45,526 bases of DNA from Candidatus Bathyarchaeia archaeon (GCA_038852285.1 JAWCKG010000013.1:1-45526); one strand, 5' to 3'. Counted from the first letter of the stretch, positions 23,307 to 31,880 are shown. Notes: generated from the sequence alone by a model not told the origin. Translations and numbers: made by a program.

Positions 23307-23394
23307 GGGCCCGTGGTTCAGCCTGGTTAGGACGCCGCCCTCACAAACATGGGAACGGCGGAAATCCCCGGTTCAAATCCGGGCGGGCCCACCA
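23307..23394 (+). tRNA. tRNA-Val (anticodon CAC) with a 10-nt intron
   Basis: The acceptor pairs GGGCCCG with CGGGCCC, the discriminator is A and CCA is encoded. The D-arm is GTTC-AGCCTGGTTA-GGAC, the anticodon stem CCGCC/GGCGG, and the T-arm CCCGG-TTCAAAT-CCGGG. Between the anticodon stems are 17 bases. Removing ten at site 37/38 leaves CTCACAC with anticodon CAC. TTTATTATAGG about 30-40 bases upstream may be its TATA box. Confidence 0.92.
23346..23355 (+). other. Ten-base intron of tRNA-Val
   Basis: AACATGGGAA lies after position 37. The central helix CUCA (23340-23343) pairs with UGGG (23350-23353), flanked by three-base bulges CAA and AAC, each cut after its second base. That gives exactly this intron. 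Only three bases (ACA) remain for the inner loop, so it has no inner stem. Confidence 0.75.
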
Positions 23395-23398
23395 AATT

Positions 23399-23527
23399 TT
23401 AAGTCATTCCAGCCACCAAGCGTGGAGCACCACCATAACCGTCTCGTAATATGATAACCTTTTCTGAACCTCCACCCGTCGGAACATCTATCGGTAGCTT
23501 AGCTTCTTCTGGTGGACCAGCTACCAC
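23399..23527 (-). pseudogene. Short open frame, possible gene remnant
   Basis: From GTG 23525-23527 this frame gives 42 residues: VVAGPPEEAKLPIDV, then TGGGSEKVIILRDGYGGAP and RLVAGMT. The composition is convincingly protein-like, and a TATA-like TTTTATAAC lies near 23545-23553. A stop lies seven codons further upstream, so it is either a tiny gene or the tail of a lost one. It abuts the tRNA-Val 3' end. I do not recognise the family. Confidence 0.3.
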
Positions 23528-23630
23528 ATGCCATCTATTGGAATGTTATAAAATTAATCGTCATTTTCTTGAGATAAACAGGAAGAACAGAAAGTATAGG
23601 AAAAACAACGGATAGGATTGTGGGGGGTTT

Positions 23631-23738
23631 ATGAATCCTAGAAATCCTAAGAACCCCAAGAAGCCCAACCAACTGAATTTTTTCATGAATAAAAGTATGA
23701 ATTTGGCTCTATTTAAATTAGCAAGGGAAGAAAGATAA
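23631..23738 (+). CDS. Possible small Asn/Pro/Lys-rich protein
   Basis: An ATG is preceded by the purine-rich GTGGGGGGTTT, which could act as a ribosome-binding site. The 35-residue frame begins NPRNPKNPKKPNQ, a repeated N-P-[RK] pattern, then has an amphipathic segment MNLALFKLAREER. It is short and AT-rich and could be chance. No family is recognised. Confidence 0.2.
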   Translation: MNPRNPKNPKKPNQLNFFMNKSMNLALFKLAREER

Positions 23739-23858
23739 AGTTAATGTGATGAAAAATAATTTACTTAATTATTTATTAATTCGATATGGATAGTCCTCTT
23801 TTAATCAGCCTTAGCTTAGGTCGCTCTTCGAGCAGATTGGAAAAGTCGTTTTTATTGG

Positions 23859-25535
23859 TTAGCGTCGTTTGGTTGCTTCCTTCAGCCGGCTGGCGTAATG
23901 CCATAGAATTACGGTGGGCGTCCAAAACGAGAAGACCTTTATGTAGTTTAGGCCAGCGGCCTTCCTCAAGGTGGCTGGATTCCCCTCTGTGAGGTATCCT
24001 TCGATAAAGCGTTGAGCTATGGTCTTGGCTCCTTTGTTCAGCGTTAAGCTGTAGTGTCCTGCGTAGTAGAGGAATTCAGCTATGTCCCAAGCTTTATCGC
24101 CTCCTTTGCTGGCTTGCTCTAAGTCTAGGGCTATGACGCCTTTGGATCCAAGGAGAATGTTCTCAGGCTTTGCGTCCCCTAGCGTCATGTCGTAGGAGTG
24201 GACGTGGGCCATGAAGGCTCCTACCTCTAGGAAGCTGTCGGCCTCGTCTGGGCCGTTGGACTTTAAAGCCTTCCTCACAAGCTTGGAATAGTCCACGCCG
24301 TCCAAGTATTCCTTAATCAACGTCTTCTCCCGGACGTTTACGTGGAGGATCCGCTGAACCGGCAGTCCCCTCTCAGACATGTAGCACGTCATTCCATACT
24401 CGTTTGAAAGCCTCTCTCTGCCTGAAACCGAGAAATACCTAGCCCCTAAGGCCACGATGTTTAACGGAAACCATTTGAAGACGTACCAGTCTGAGAACCG
24501 TTTCACAACGAACCTTTCATCATCGGCGGTGGCTAGGTAGACCTCGTTTAAAGCTCCTCCCAAAGGCTTTAACGCCATTTTCACGCCTCGCTTAAACCCC
24601 TCTAAGGCCTCTAAAGCTGGGCTTCGCTCCTCCATGCTCGTCAGTCCTATGGCGGTCTTCAAGTATAGGAATCGGTTAGGATCATCGAAGCCCATCTTCT
24701 CCGGTGTGGTGAGAAGTCCCCGTGCGAGTTTGAAGGTGAGCTCCTTGGCGAGAGAGTCTAGGTTGACCCGCCCCGCCCTTCCATGCATCAGATAAGTGTG
24801 GATCGCCCTGCGACTGCGCTCCAAGACATTGACGACCCGTTCCCGGCTTCTCCTCGACAAAACCTTGTCAACAAAGCTGTCGGAGGGGTGTACGAGATTG
24901 TTCTCCAGCTCCACCGCCCCCTCCTTTTCCAGCTCCTTTAACGCGGACATGAATCCAGGCATGATCCGCCTCATGTTTCCCTCCCTCAACCCCCCAGTAA
25001 GAAGCATGGTGTAGCTGTACCGTAAAGGAGGGTATACCATCATCCTTCGCTTAATCCGAGATAGGGCCACATACTCAGGCTTGAACACTAACCCTCGGGA
25101 GAGCTCACCATGCTCTAGGATCAGCTCCTCCAATTCTTCGAGGCAGATCCTCTTCTTCAAAGCCACCTCCATCCTCCAAAGATACGGCTCGCCTTTCAAG
25201 CTGAGGTACGGTGGGATTAGGCGGCCGGCTAGGAACTCTCCCAGACTTCCCACTTTAACATCCAGCTCGAACAGCTCCCTATCGGCGATCAGACATGAGC
25301 CTTCCTGGCCGTCGAGGTCCCTGGAATAGTATCTAACCCCTTCACCATACTGGTCCAGGAGGATGAGAATATTATAGTCGCTGTCCTCTCTGGCGTATCC
25401 AGCCACCCTGGACCCGTAAAGGCATATGGCGGCCTCCTCTAAACCTCCAGCCAAGGCCTTAGAGGCCTCCATAACCTTTTTCAACAGCTTGGGGTCGAAG
25501 CCACCGTCCATAAGGCCCATGCGCTGCACCGCCAT
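23859..25535 (-). CDS. Nucleotidyltransferase-domain and RIO/Bud32-like kinase fusion protein
   Basis: This 558-residue soluble protein joins two enzyme-like parts. Near residues 38-55 is a minimal nucleotidyltransferase motif, LYGSRVAGYAREDSDYNILIL; the normal catalytic pair DxD reads DYN, so the second Asp is Asn. A possible third carboxylate is in FELDVKVG. A helical middle follows. The C-terminal third resembles a small Ser/Thr kinase: a glycine-loop-like GGALNEVYLA, lysine in FVVKRF, the catalytic loop MTLGDAKPENILL and a metal motif IALDLEQA, then GGDKAWDIAEFLYYAG. The kinase part is closest to the RIO/Bud32/aminoglycoside phosphotransferase group. Substrates are unknown. Starts at Met 1, 6 or 9 are possible. 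It is alone on its strand. Confidence 0.65.
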   Translation of the reverse strand: MAVQRMGLMDGGFDPKLLKKVMEASKALAGGLEEAAICLYGSRVAGYAREDSDYNILILLDQYGEGVRYYSRDLDGQEGSCLIADRELFELDVKVGSLGEFLAGRLIPPYLSLKGEPYLWRMEVALKKRICLEELEELILEHGELSRGLVFKPEYVALSRIKRRMMVYPPLRYSYTMLLTGGLREGNMRRIMPGFMSALKELEKEGAVELENNLVHPSDSFVDKVLSRRSRERVVNVLERSRRAIHTYLMHGRAGRVNLDSLAKELTFKLARGLLTTPEKMGFDDPNRFLYLKTAIGLTSMEERSPALEALEGFKRGVKMALKPLGGALNEVYLATADDERFVVKRFSDWYVFKWFPLNIVALGARYFSVSGRERLSNEYGMTCYMSERGLPVQRILHVNVREKTLIKEYLDGVDYSKLVRKALKSNGPDEADSFLEVGAFMAHVHSYDMTLGDAKPENILLGSKGVIALDLEQASKGGDKAWDIAEFLYYAGHYSLTLNKGAKTIAQRFIEGYLTEGNPATLRKAAGLNYIKVFSFWTPTVILWHYASRLKEATKRR

Positions 25536-25688
25536 AAGATCGTAGGATCAACGTTAGTAAGGTGTTGAGGATGTTTAATTGTTTAACCATTGCTGAGGAG
25601 TGTGGGAATAACTTATTATAGTAAAAATGGGTTTATAGTGGAATGGAACATTGTTTAACCGTCTAGATTCGCTGGGGAGGTGGGCGAT

Positions 25689-26441
25689 GTGGAAAGGGTA
25701 AGCTCGGGGATAAAGGGGTTGGATGAGCTTTTAGGCGGGGGTTTTCCGAAGGGGAAATGTGTGCTGGTGGTTGGAGGTCCAGGCTCAGGGAAAACCATAT
25801 TCGCGATGCAATTCCTGAAAAGTGGGGCTGAAGGGGATGAGGCTGGTCTTTATATCACGTTGGACGAGACGCCAGACCAAATCAAGGAAGAGATGTCATC
25901 GCTGGGATGGAACTTGGAGGGGCTTGAAAGATCAGGGAAGCTTTTCCTCCTCGACGCCACTCAGCTGAGGAGGGTGAAGGGGACTCCCCCTGAGCCCTAC
26001 GTAAAAACCTCCAGCAAGGCTTTCGTCGCCCACCTCCCAGAGTTGACCCTTCCATCCCTGATCGAAACCACAGTGAAGCTGGTTGAAGAGGAGAACATTC
26101 AAAGGGTCGCCATAGACCCCATCACAGCGCTCACCATACGGTACGGGGAAACCTTGAGGAGGAGGAGGGCTGTGTTAAGGCTTTTCGACGCTCTCCTGAA
26201 CACCGGATGCACCTCCATCATCACCTCAGAGCTTAGGTCAAGCCTGTTGGAGAGGAGGTTTCAGGTGGAGGAGTTTCTGTCTCAAGGCGTGATCATACTG
26301 CACACCATTCTCCATGGAGGGGACGTTGTGAAGGCGATTCAAATCGAGAAGATGAGGGGCATCAAACATGACACTCAGCTGAGACCATACATCATCACCG
26401 AAAACGGGATAGAGGTTTACCCCAAGGACAAGGTCTTCTAA
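25689..26441 (+). CDS. KaiC-like RecA-superfamily ATPase (single domain)
   Basis: This protein is one KaiC domain: VSSGIKGLDELLGGGFPKG, Walker A GGPGSGKT, FAMQFLKSGAEGDEAGLYITLDETP, Walker B-like VAIDPITALT and a C-terminal HTILHGGDVVKAIQIEKMRGI. The last motif resembles the KaiC/RadA-like core that couples ATP to partner binding. Archaeal KaiC-like proteins act in signalling and in motility (FlaH); this one is not next to archaellum genes. GTG 25680 overlaps the ribosome-binding site GGAGGTG (25676-25682), so GTG 25689, with a seven-base gap, is the better start and gives 250 residues. It converges on a membrane protein that itself carries a KaiC-like domain, 17 bases away. Confidence 0.83.
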   Translation: MERVSSGIKGLDELLGGGFPKGKCVLVVGGPGSGKTIFAMQFLKSGAEGDEAGLYITLDETPDQIKEEMSSLGWNLEGLERSGKLFLLDATQLRRVKGTPPEPYVKTSSKAFVAHLPELTLPSLIETTVKLVEEENIQRVAIDPITALTIRYGETLRRRRAVLRLFDALLNTGCTSIITSELRSSLLERRFQVEEFLSQGVIILHTILHGGDVVKAIQIEKMRGIKHDTQLRPYIITENGIEVYPKDKVF

Positions 26442-26458
26442 GTTAACCAGCCTCCCCA

Positions 26459-28669
26459 TTAACGGATAGGTCGTTTTTCCGTCAGGAAAATGATCCCCTT
26501 CTTCCCAACATCGAACAGCACCCAACGGGCGGAGTGTCCTCGGCCGCGAACCTTTTTAATCCTCATCGTCCTCACCCTTTCCTTCTCGGTTTCCTCCATT
26601 CGAAGCTCTAGCACGCAGTCTACTGTTTCATCAACCCGGGAGAGGATCGTGGGCTGTATGTCAGAGCCGACCGTAAAGCAGAATCTTCCTCCAACCCCTT
26701 TAATCTTCGCCCCCGTGGCGTGGATGAAGGAGACCACCTGATCGGGTTTCAGCGCGGTAACCACGGTGCTCAGAGAATCATAGTAGACATCTGTTTCCTT
26801 CCCCATTTCCTCTAAGCAAGACGAGATTTCAACTCCAAGCCTCGTGACATCGTGGGGTGAGTCGACGTGGTGGCGCTCCGGGGACTCCTGTCCAGCCACC
26901 CCTGAATAACAGTCAACGAAGCAGAGTGATCCCTTTTTCTCGTATTCCTTCACGTCTATTCCTAAATTTGTCAGCTGATCTCTGACCTTGCTGGGGAAAT
27001 CGATATTAGTGATGTACAAGCATTTTCTACCATTCTTCAGGCTTTGCTGGACTAGGCCGTTTAGAAGGATGCTTTTCCCGGAAGCCGGTGGACCGGTGAC
27101 CATTACAGTGGCCTCGTAGGGGAGTCCTCCGTCAACCAGCTTGTCAATGTAGGTGAAGGGCTTCTCAACGAACATCCTCCGCTTCCTAATGAGAATCATC
27201 GCAAAGGTGGCCGCGGCGAGGGTGAGGAGGCCCGCTAAGGCGGCGGAAAGGTACAGGCTTTCCACCCTCACAACCGTCCTCGCCTCACCTTTCACTTCAA
27301 GCTCCGTTGAGCCCGCCCCGCCGGCGAACATAGCCACAGCTCGGTACCTGCCCGCTGGAACCCTGTGGAACACGTATGTTCCATTCCAGCCGGTTCTCCC
27401 CTGGAATACCACCCCTCCTTCGCTTTGAAGCTTCACCGACGCGTTGGGTAAGGGTAAAAAGTAGAGTAGGGCCTTCACCTCAACCCTGTATAGGGGGAGT
27501 CGAACGTCCAAGACGCCGCCTCCCTTAGAAACCTCGAAGGACTGGTTGAGAGTTCGATTCCAATACGCAACAGAGACGTTGTAGCCTCCCACAATATTGG
27601 AGGGTGGGAGGAGAACTCCGGCGAGTCCTGAGGCGTTGGCCTGGCCGCTGAAGCTTAGGCCTGTGCCCAGGTTGATGACGGTGTAGTTGGCCCCAGCTAA
27701 GGGTACTCTCTCGTCGTCCAAGAAGCGGAGGATGATGGAGTAGAAAGGCGTCACCCAGTAGGTGTCCTCTGACCAAAAGACGTTCCCCGACTGGTCGCTG
27801 ACGTTCACGGAAGCCCTGTAGACGCCTTCCTTCAAAGTTTTATTAAACTCATAGGTCGCTGTATACATGGCCGCCCCAATTTTTTTCAGCTTCATAGCCG
27901 TGTATGAGGCTTCCAACCCTCCGGTAGCGTTGAGCAGGGTTATGGATGCGCCCTTTAAGTCCTGAACCCCAAAGGGGTTTGTGACGTTGGCGATGAAAGA
28001 AACGTTCATTGAGCCGAGTGTGGCGTTTAAAGAAAGAAAGTTCTTTAAGAGTCCTCCACCGTTGTAGGCGGAGATGTGGACGCCAACGTGGCTGAGGCAT
28101 GGCAACACAACCTGCGTTTGGCTTTCAGCCGTGTTCCATACAAGGAACCCTGTGACCTTAGCCCTGTCGGGGATGAATAAGGCTCCAAACTGGATCGTCG
28201 AACCCTCGGTGAATGTATGCTCGAGGCCTGATAAACCAAACGTATACTCCCCAGGGGTCGCCGTTAACCCTACATATCCCTCCACCCTCGCCACCACGTT
28301 TCTCCCCCCAGTTGCATTCACCTCGTATAAGGTGAAGAGCAACCTACCCGTAGTGGAGTAGTCCGCCTTCAACCATCCCTTAAATAGGACTGTTCCCGAA
28401 ACCTTTAGGCTTCGGCCAAGTGAGGGATAGAGGGTAAAGAGAACCTCCTGCGAAGCGTTAGCTGAGCACAAATCACCACGGGGGGGCATCGTAGTTAAAA
28501 TTCGGTTGTCAAGGGCTGGAAACGATTCGTCATAACGGGCGTATAGGGTGACCTTCCCAACCCCGCCAAGGGATGGAGTTAGCGTGGGGTCTCCATGCGC
28601 TTGGACGTGTATCCAAGCTACGTAAACTGTTAAGAGCAAGGCGGTTAACATTACGGGTTTAAGGCGCAT
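26459..28669 (-). CDS. Membrane protein with a long extracellular region and a C-terminal KaiC-like ATPase domain
   Basis: This protein has about 736 residues from ATG 28667-28669. An N-terminal signal or anchor, MLTALLLTVYVAWIHVQ, is followed by about 450 residues of beta-rich, Asn-rich extracellular sequence. That region ends in an Ig/carboxypeptidase-regulatory-like repeat (GRTGWNGTYVFHRVPAGRYRA). Then come one transmembrane helix (LSAALAGLLTLAAATFAMIL), a basic RKRR stop, and a cytoplasmic RecA-type domain with Walker A TGPPASGKSILL. It has many N-x-S/T glycosylation sequons. The topology suggests a surface sensor coupled to an ATPase. A longer start at 28711 exists, but the shorter one has GGGG nearby and directly precedes the hydrophobic signal. 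Confidence 0.7.
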   Translation of the reverse strand: MRLKPVMLTALLLTVYVAWIHVQAHGDPTLTPSLGGVGKVTLYARYDESFPALDNRILTTMPPRGDLCSANASQEVLFTLYPSLGRSLKVSGTVLFKGWLKADYSTTGRLLFTLYEVNATGGRNVVARVEGYVGLTATPGEYTFGLSGLEHTFTEGSTIQFGALFIPDRAKVTGFLVWNTAESQTQVVLPCLSHVGVHISAYNGGGLLKNFLSLNATLGSMNVSFIANVTNPFGVQDLKGASITLLNATGGLEASYTAMKLKKIGAAMYTATYEFNKTLKEGVYRASVNVSDQSGNVFWSEDTYWVTPFYSIILRFLDDERVPLAGANYTVINLGTGLSFSGQANASGLAGVLLPPSNIVGGYNVSVAYWNRTLNQSFEVSKGGGVLDVRLPLYRVEVKALLYFLPLPNASVKLQSEGGVVFQGRTGWNGTYVFHRVPAGRYRAVAMFAGGAGSTELEVKGEARTVVRVESLYLSAALAGLLTLAAATFAMILIRKRRMFVEKPFTYIDKLVDGGLPYEATVMVTGPPASGKSILLNGLVQQSLKNGRKCLYITNIDFPSKVRDQLTNLGIDVKEYEKKGSLCFVDCYSGVAGQESPERHHVDSPHDVTRLGVEISSCLEEMGKETDVYYDSLSTVVTALKPDQVVSFIHATGAKIKGVGGRFCFTVGSDIQPTILSRVDETVDCVLELRMEETEKERVRTMRIKKVRGRGHSARWVLFDVGKKGIIFLTEKRPIR

Positions 28670-28981
28670 GGGGTCCCCTTCTCTAGTCCGTATATGTTCG
28701 ATGTTCGTCAAAAAGTTAATGTTTCTAGAGGTTTTTAAATGGTTTTATCTGCAACGCCGCAAAGAAAAACCCAACACCTACGAGGCTTTACTGACTCCTC
28801 CGTTAAACGGGGCTTCAAAGCCATTTCAGTAAAAAATACGGTTCGAGCGGCTTTAACGGGGAGAGGGCAAAACTGGGAGTAGCGAAAGGTCACCTATGGG
28901 CCGCACGTTACAACCTTAAATAGGGAAACCGTAAGAGGCTATTCGACGGCGTGTCAGGCGGTAGGGGATGTTGAGCTAGCC
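28670..28981. other. Divergent intergenic region between the KaiC-fusion gene and the surface locus
   Basis: It holds promoter-like boxes and nothing else recognisable. CATATACG on the minus strand (about 28689-28697) is roughly 25 bases before the KaiC-fusion ATG. CTTAAATAG (28915-28923) is about 60 bases before the plus-strand TTG at 28982. No RNA gene or repeat is seen. Confidence 0.4.
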
Positions 28982-29674
28982 TTGAAGGTGAAGAACATTT
29001 TCCCGGTTATCCTTCTCACCTTGGCTGCCACCTGCATTTGGCTTACATTAACGGTTAAAGTTGTGTCCGGGGATTGGTTAACCACTTCGCCCATCAGGGT
29101 TGAGATGAAGTCCACCGCGGATTGGGGGAGAATTATGTTCGATGACGCGAATGGAACCAACACGAATGGGATAAGGCTGGTGTCAGTGCTGGGGTATGGC
29201 TGGATTATGGGAAACGATGAGGACGACGTCATCGACGTCGGGGTGGACTTAACCTGGTACGACATCCTCTACGAGGGTGAAGCTGTTTCGAAAACAGGGG
29301 ACATTGTGGCCTTCTTTAAGGGGAACGAGGACTTCGACTATACGGAGATGTACGCAGACGTGATCTTGGAGGTGGATGGGGGCTCGCAGCAAGTTTACAT
29401 GTACTTAATGATCGCCGGCAAGGGGGTCACTACCTTCCAACTGGTGAACTTGAAGACAGGTCTTCCCGTCTGGAGGGAAACGGTTTCCGGAGACGGTAGG
29501 ACGATGCACATTAAACGTTATGTTCCAACCCAAAACTTTCTAAGAACCCCAACGGTTGGCTCGGCCACCGTGGTGTCCATGATGGTGGTTTCAGCTCTCA
29601 TTCTCTTAGGGTTAAATCTGCCTAGGGTTAAAGGCAGGTTCAGGAAGGGGTTCAAACCATCAGAGGCTAGGTGA
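28982..29674 (+). CDS. Secreted or membrane-anchored protein with N- and C-terminal hydrophobic segments; first gene of the surface locus
   Basis: This 230-residue protein starts with a signal-like helix, IFPVILLTLAATCIWLTLTV. A beta-rich, acidic ectodomain follows, including TNTNGIRLVSVLGYGWIMG and VDGGSQQVYMYLMIAG. It ends with a second helix, VVSMMVVSALILLGLNL, and a basic tail PRVKGRFRKGFKPSEAR. A C-terminal helix followed by basic residues is what archaeosortase substrates have, and an archaeosortase gene lies 4.7 kb downstream. A PGF or PEF motif is absent, though, so this is only a candidate. The start is TTG, after GGGGATGTTGAG. No family is recognised. Confidence 0.6.
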   Translation: MKVKNIFPVILLTLAATCIWLTLTVKVVSGDWLTTSPIRVEMKSTADWGRIMFDDANGTNTNGIRLVSVLGYGWIMGNDEDDVIDVGVDLTWYDILYEGEAVSKTGDIVAFFKGNEDFDYTEMYADVILEVDGGSQQVYMYLMIAGKGVTTFQLVNLKTGLPVWRETVSGDGRTMHIKRYVPTQNFLRTPTVGSATVVSMMVVSALILLGLNLPRVKGRFRKGFKPSEAR

Positions 29675-29708
29675 GAAGGAGAACAGGAGCGTTGAGGGAG
29701 GGTTGGCC

Positions 29709-31880
29709 GTGGAGCGGCCTAGCAGGGTTTGGATCGCCCTAGCCGCGTTGGTAGGTTTAAACCTCTCAATGGCGGCGTCGAGGCTTCTTCCAGGCATCCC
29801 CATGGCGGTGGACTCCGCCAGCCACCTTTACAAGCTACTGTTCATGTACGATAACCTTCTGACCCACGGCTACATTCCATCTTGGAGCCCGGAGTGGTAT
29901 GGGGGAATATACCTGTTTAAGCTGTATCCCCCTTTAAGCTATCAAATAGCCTTGTCGGCCGCCTTAGCTGGGCTGGGGCCTATCGCCTCCTACAAGGTGG
30001 TGGAAGTCGTATTCTACTCGCTGACCCCATGCGCGGTGTACCTCTTATCCCGGGAGTTGTCGTCAACCAAGCGGGAGTCGTTGGTCGCGGCGCTTCTCTT
30101 CTCCCTAAACCCCTCCATCGTGGAGAATCTCCTCTTCTACGATAGGTACCCGAACATCATATCCTTGCCAATTCAATGCCTATTGCTGGCCCTGCTGGTC
30201 AGGTCTCTAAAGCGGGAGAGTGGACATGCGGCTACGTTCTTCTCCAGCCTCCTGCTAGCCTCGTTGACGCTTATACACCATCTATCAGCCTTGTACACCT
30301 TCCTCACATTAGCGATACTGATGGCTTCGCAGCTTAGGAATGGTTGGTGGAAGCTGTGTAGAATAGTGTTAGCGGCCTCAGCGCTTTCCATACTGCTCTC
30401 CGCCTTCTGGGTTGGGCCCTTTCTATCGACATTAAGCCAGTTGACGACCAATCCCTTCTATAATCGAAACGTCATGGAGAGCTCTCACATGAAGCTTACA
30501 TACTTCGCCACCCACATGGTCACATACTCCTTCGGAGTCGTGCCCTTCACATTGGCCATGGTCTCCCTCTACCCAACCTCTGGGGGTAAGCGGATCGAAC
30601 GCGGGGTGACCTACTTCTTCTACGGGTCCTTAATGGCTGGGTTGGGTTTGTTTGAGGTTTCATGGAACTGGGGGATCAACCTCCTACGCGCCATCGCCCA
30701 GCTGCTGGTCGCTTCAGGATTCCTGTCGATCCTGTACGCGGCGTTGAGGAGCCGGCGTGGAGTGGAGGACGGTTTCCCGAGGCTGTGGTTTCTCCTATTC
30801 CTCTGGTTCAGCTTGGGCGGCTACAGCGTTCCTTTCTCAACGGTGAAAGCCATACCATACGTGGAGGTTAAGCCCCTTCAAACCCTGTGGATGAGCTTGG
30901 ATGTGCAGCGTTTCTGGCTTTTCATGGCGATTCCAACGAGCTTAATAGCCTCCAAGCCCCTAGACCGCCTCATCCAAGAGGTTAAGGATGAGTTTAAGCC
31001 TGAGTTTAACGCTAGAAAAGCCTTAGCCCTGCTACTCCTCGCAGTGATCGCCGTGGGAGGTGGTTTAAAAGCCTACTACTCGCTTACCCAGCCGATAAAC
31101 AAGTATCTCCCCAAATCCTACACCACTGTCAACGTTCAGATCCCCCAACCCATCGTAGAGTACTTTAAATCCCAGGTTGAGGATGGGCGAATCCTAGCCG
31201 TGAAATGTCCCTTCTGGATCTACCTTCTCCCCAGGTATGTGGGGAAGCAACTGGTCGATGGATGGTATCCCCAAGGCAAAATGTTGCCGAGAATCTTGGA
31301 GGTCAACGACTACCGAATCAACGATTTAGAGGCCAGCGAGGACGAGGATAGAATCCCCACCTGGAGGGCTTTGATCAAAGACTCGGATGAGCTTGCGATA
31401 AACTGGGTGATGATAGGGGATTCAAACCGGACTTTTCAAAGGCAGTTAATCGACGGGTCCGATTTCACAGCGGAGATCGTTGTTAAGCACGCGCAGGGGG
31501 AGATCACCATATACCGCTCCGTTGTACCCCGCTCCATGGTTGAAACAAGCCCCCCTGTACCCGCGTCCATCGAACACCTAGCTCCCGACCTCATCTATGT
31601 TCAACTAAACCAAGCTGGAAGCGGTCGCGCATACACAGTTAAGGTTAAGGAATCCTACATCCCCGAGTGGGAGGCGTTTCACCAAGACCGAAAGCTAAGC
31701 GTCACAGCCGACGACGATGGCTACATCGTAGTTGAGGCGGATCCATGGATGGAATCTTTCACGCTAAAGCAGAAGAGAGAGGGCTTAACCTATTTGCACG
31801 TTCTCAGCGTCGCTGTCCTCGCGGCTGCCACCGCGGTGTACATAGAGGAGTCCAGGAGGAGAAGTGTATGGATGCCTTAA
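29709..31880 (+). CDS. Polytopic membrane protein of the 6-pyruvoyl-tetrahydropterin-synthase-related family (GT-C-like)
   Basis: This protein has about 723 residues with roughly a dozen hydrophobic segments and a soluble C-terminal part. The first luminal loop has the conserved VDSASHLYKLLFMYDNLLTHG and PSWSPEWYGGIYLFKLYPPLSY, typical of the PTPS-related (PF10131) group. These share the GT-C glycosyltransferase fold, with acidic residues in loop 1. The C-terminal region (residues about 460-690) is an extracellular beta domain, followed by a last helix. The likely role is transfer of sugar from a lipid carrier to a surface molecule; the family activity is unproven. GGGAGG at 29697-29702 is six bases before GTG 29709, so that start is preferred over TTG 29703. 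It overlaps the next gene by 13 bases. Confidence 0.72.
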   Translation: MERPSRVWIALAALVGLNLSMAASRLLPGIPMAVDSASHLYKLLFMYDNLLTHGYIPSWSPEWYGGIYLFKLYPPLSYQIALSAALAGLGPIASYKVVEVVFYSLTPCAVYLLSRELSSTKRESLVAALLFSLNPSIVENLLFYDRYPNIISLPIQCLLLALLVRSLKRESGHAATFFSSLLLASLTLIHHLSALYTFLTLAILMASQLRNGWWKLCRIVLAASALSILLSAFWVGPFLSTLSQLTTNPFYNRNVMESSHMKLTYFATHMVTYSFGVVPFTLAMVSLYPTSGGKRIERGVTYFFYGSLMAGLGLFEVSWNWGINLLRAIAQLLVASGFLSILYAALRSRRGVEDGFPRLWFLLFLWFSLGGYSVPFSTVKAIPYVEVKPLQTLWMSLDVQRFWLFMAIPTSLIASKPLDRLIQEVKDEFKPEFNARKALALLLLAVIAVGGGLKAYYSLTQPINKYLPKSYTTVNVQIPQPIVEYFKSQVEDGRILAVKCPFWIYLLPRYVGKQLVDGWYPQGKMLPRILEVNDYRINDLEASEDEDRIPTWRALIKDSDELAINWVMIGDSNRTFQRQLIDGSDFTAEIVVKHAQGEITIYRSVVPRSMVETSPPVPASIEHLAPDLIYVQLNQAGSGRAYTVKVKESYIPEWEAFHQDRKLSVTADDDGYIVVEADPWMESFTLKQKREGLTYLHVLSVAVLAAATAVYIEESRRRSVWMP

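Larger units (their letters stand above)
23395..23858. other. AT-rich intergenic region between tRNA-Val and the nucleotidyltransferase-kinase gene
   Basis: These 464 bases become strongly AT-rich after about 23540, unlike the neighbouring coding DNA. They contain a minus-strand gene remnant next to the tRNA and a possible 35-codon plus-strand frame. I see no integrase, terminal repeat or duplicated tRNA end, so a decayed insertion next to the tRNA is only a possibility. Confidence 0.4.

Noticed and set aside
31745-31867. Forty extra N-terminal residues on the GT87-like protein
   Set aside because: They overlap the end of the preceding gene, are Arg/Cys/His-rich, and a good ribosome-binding site precedes ATG 31868.
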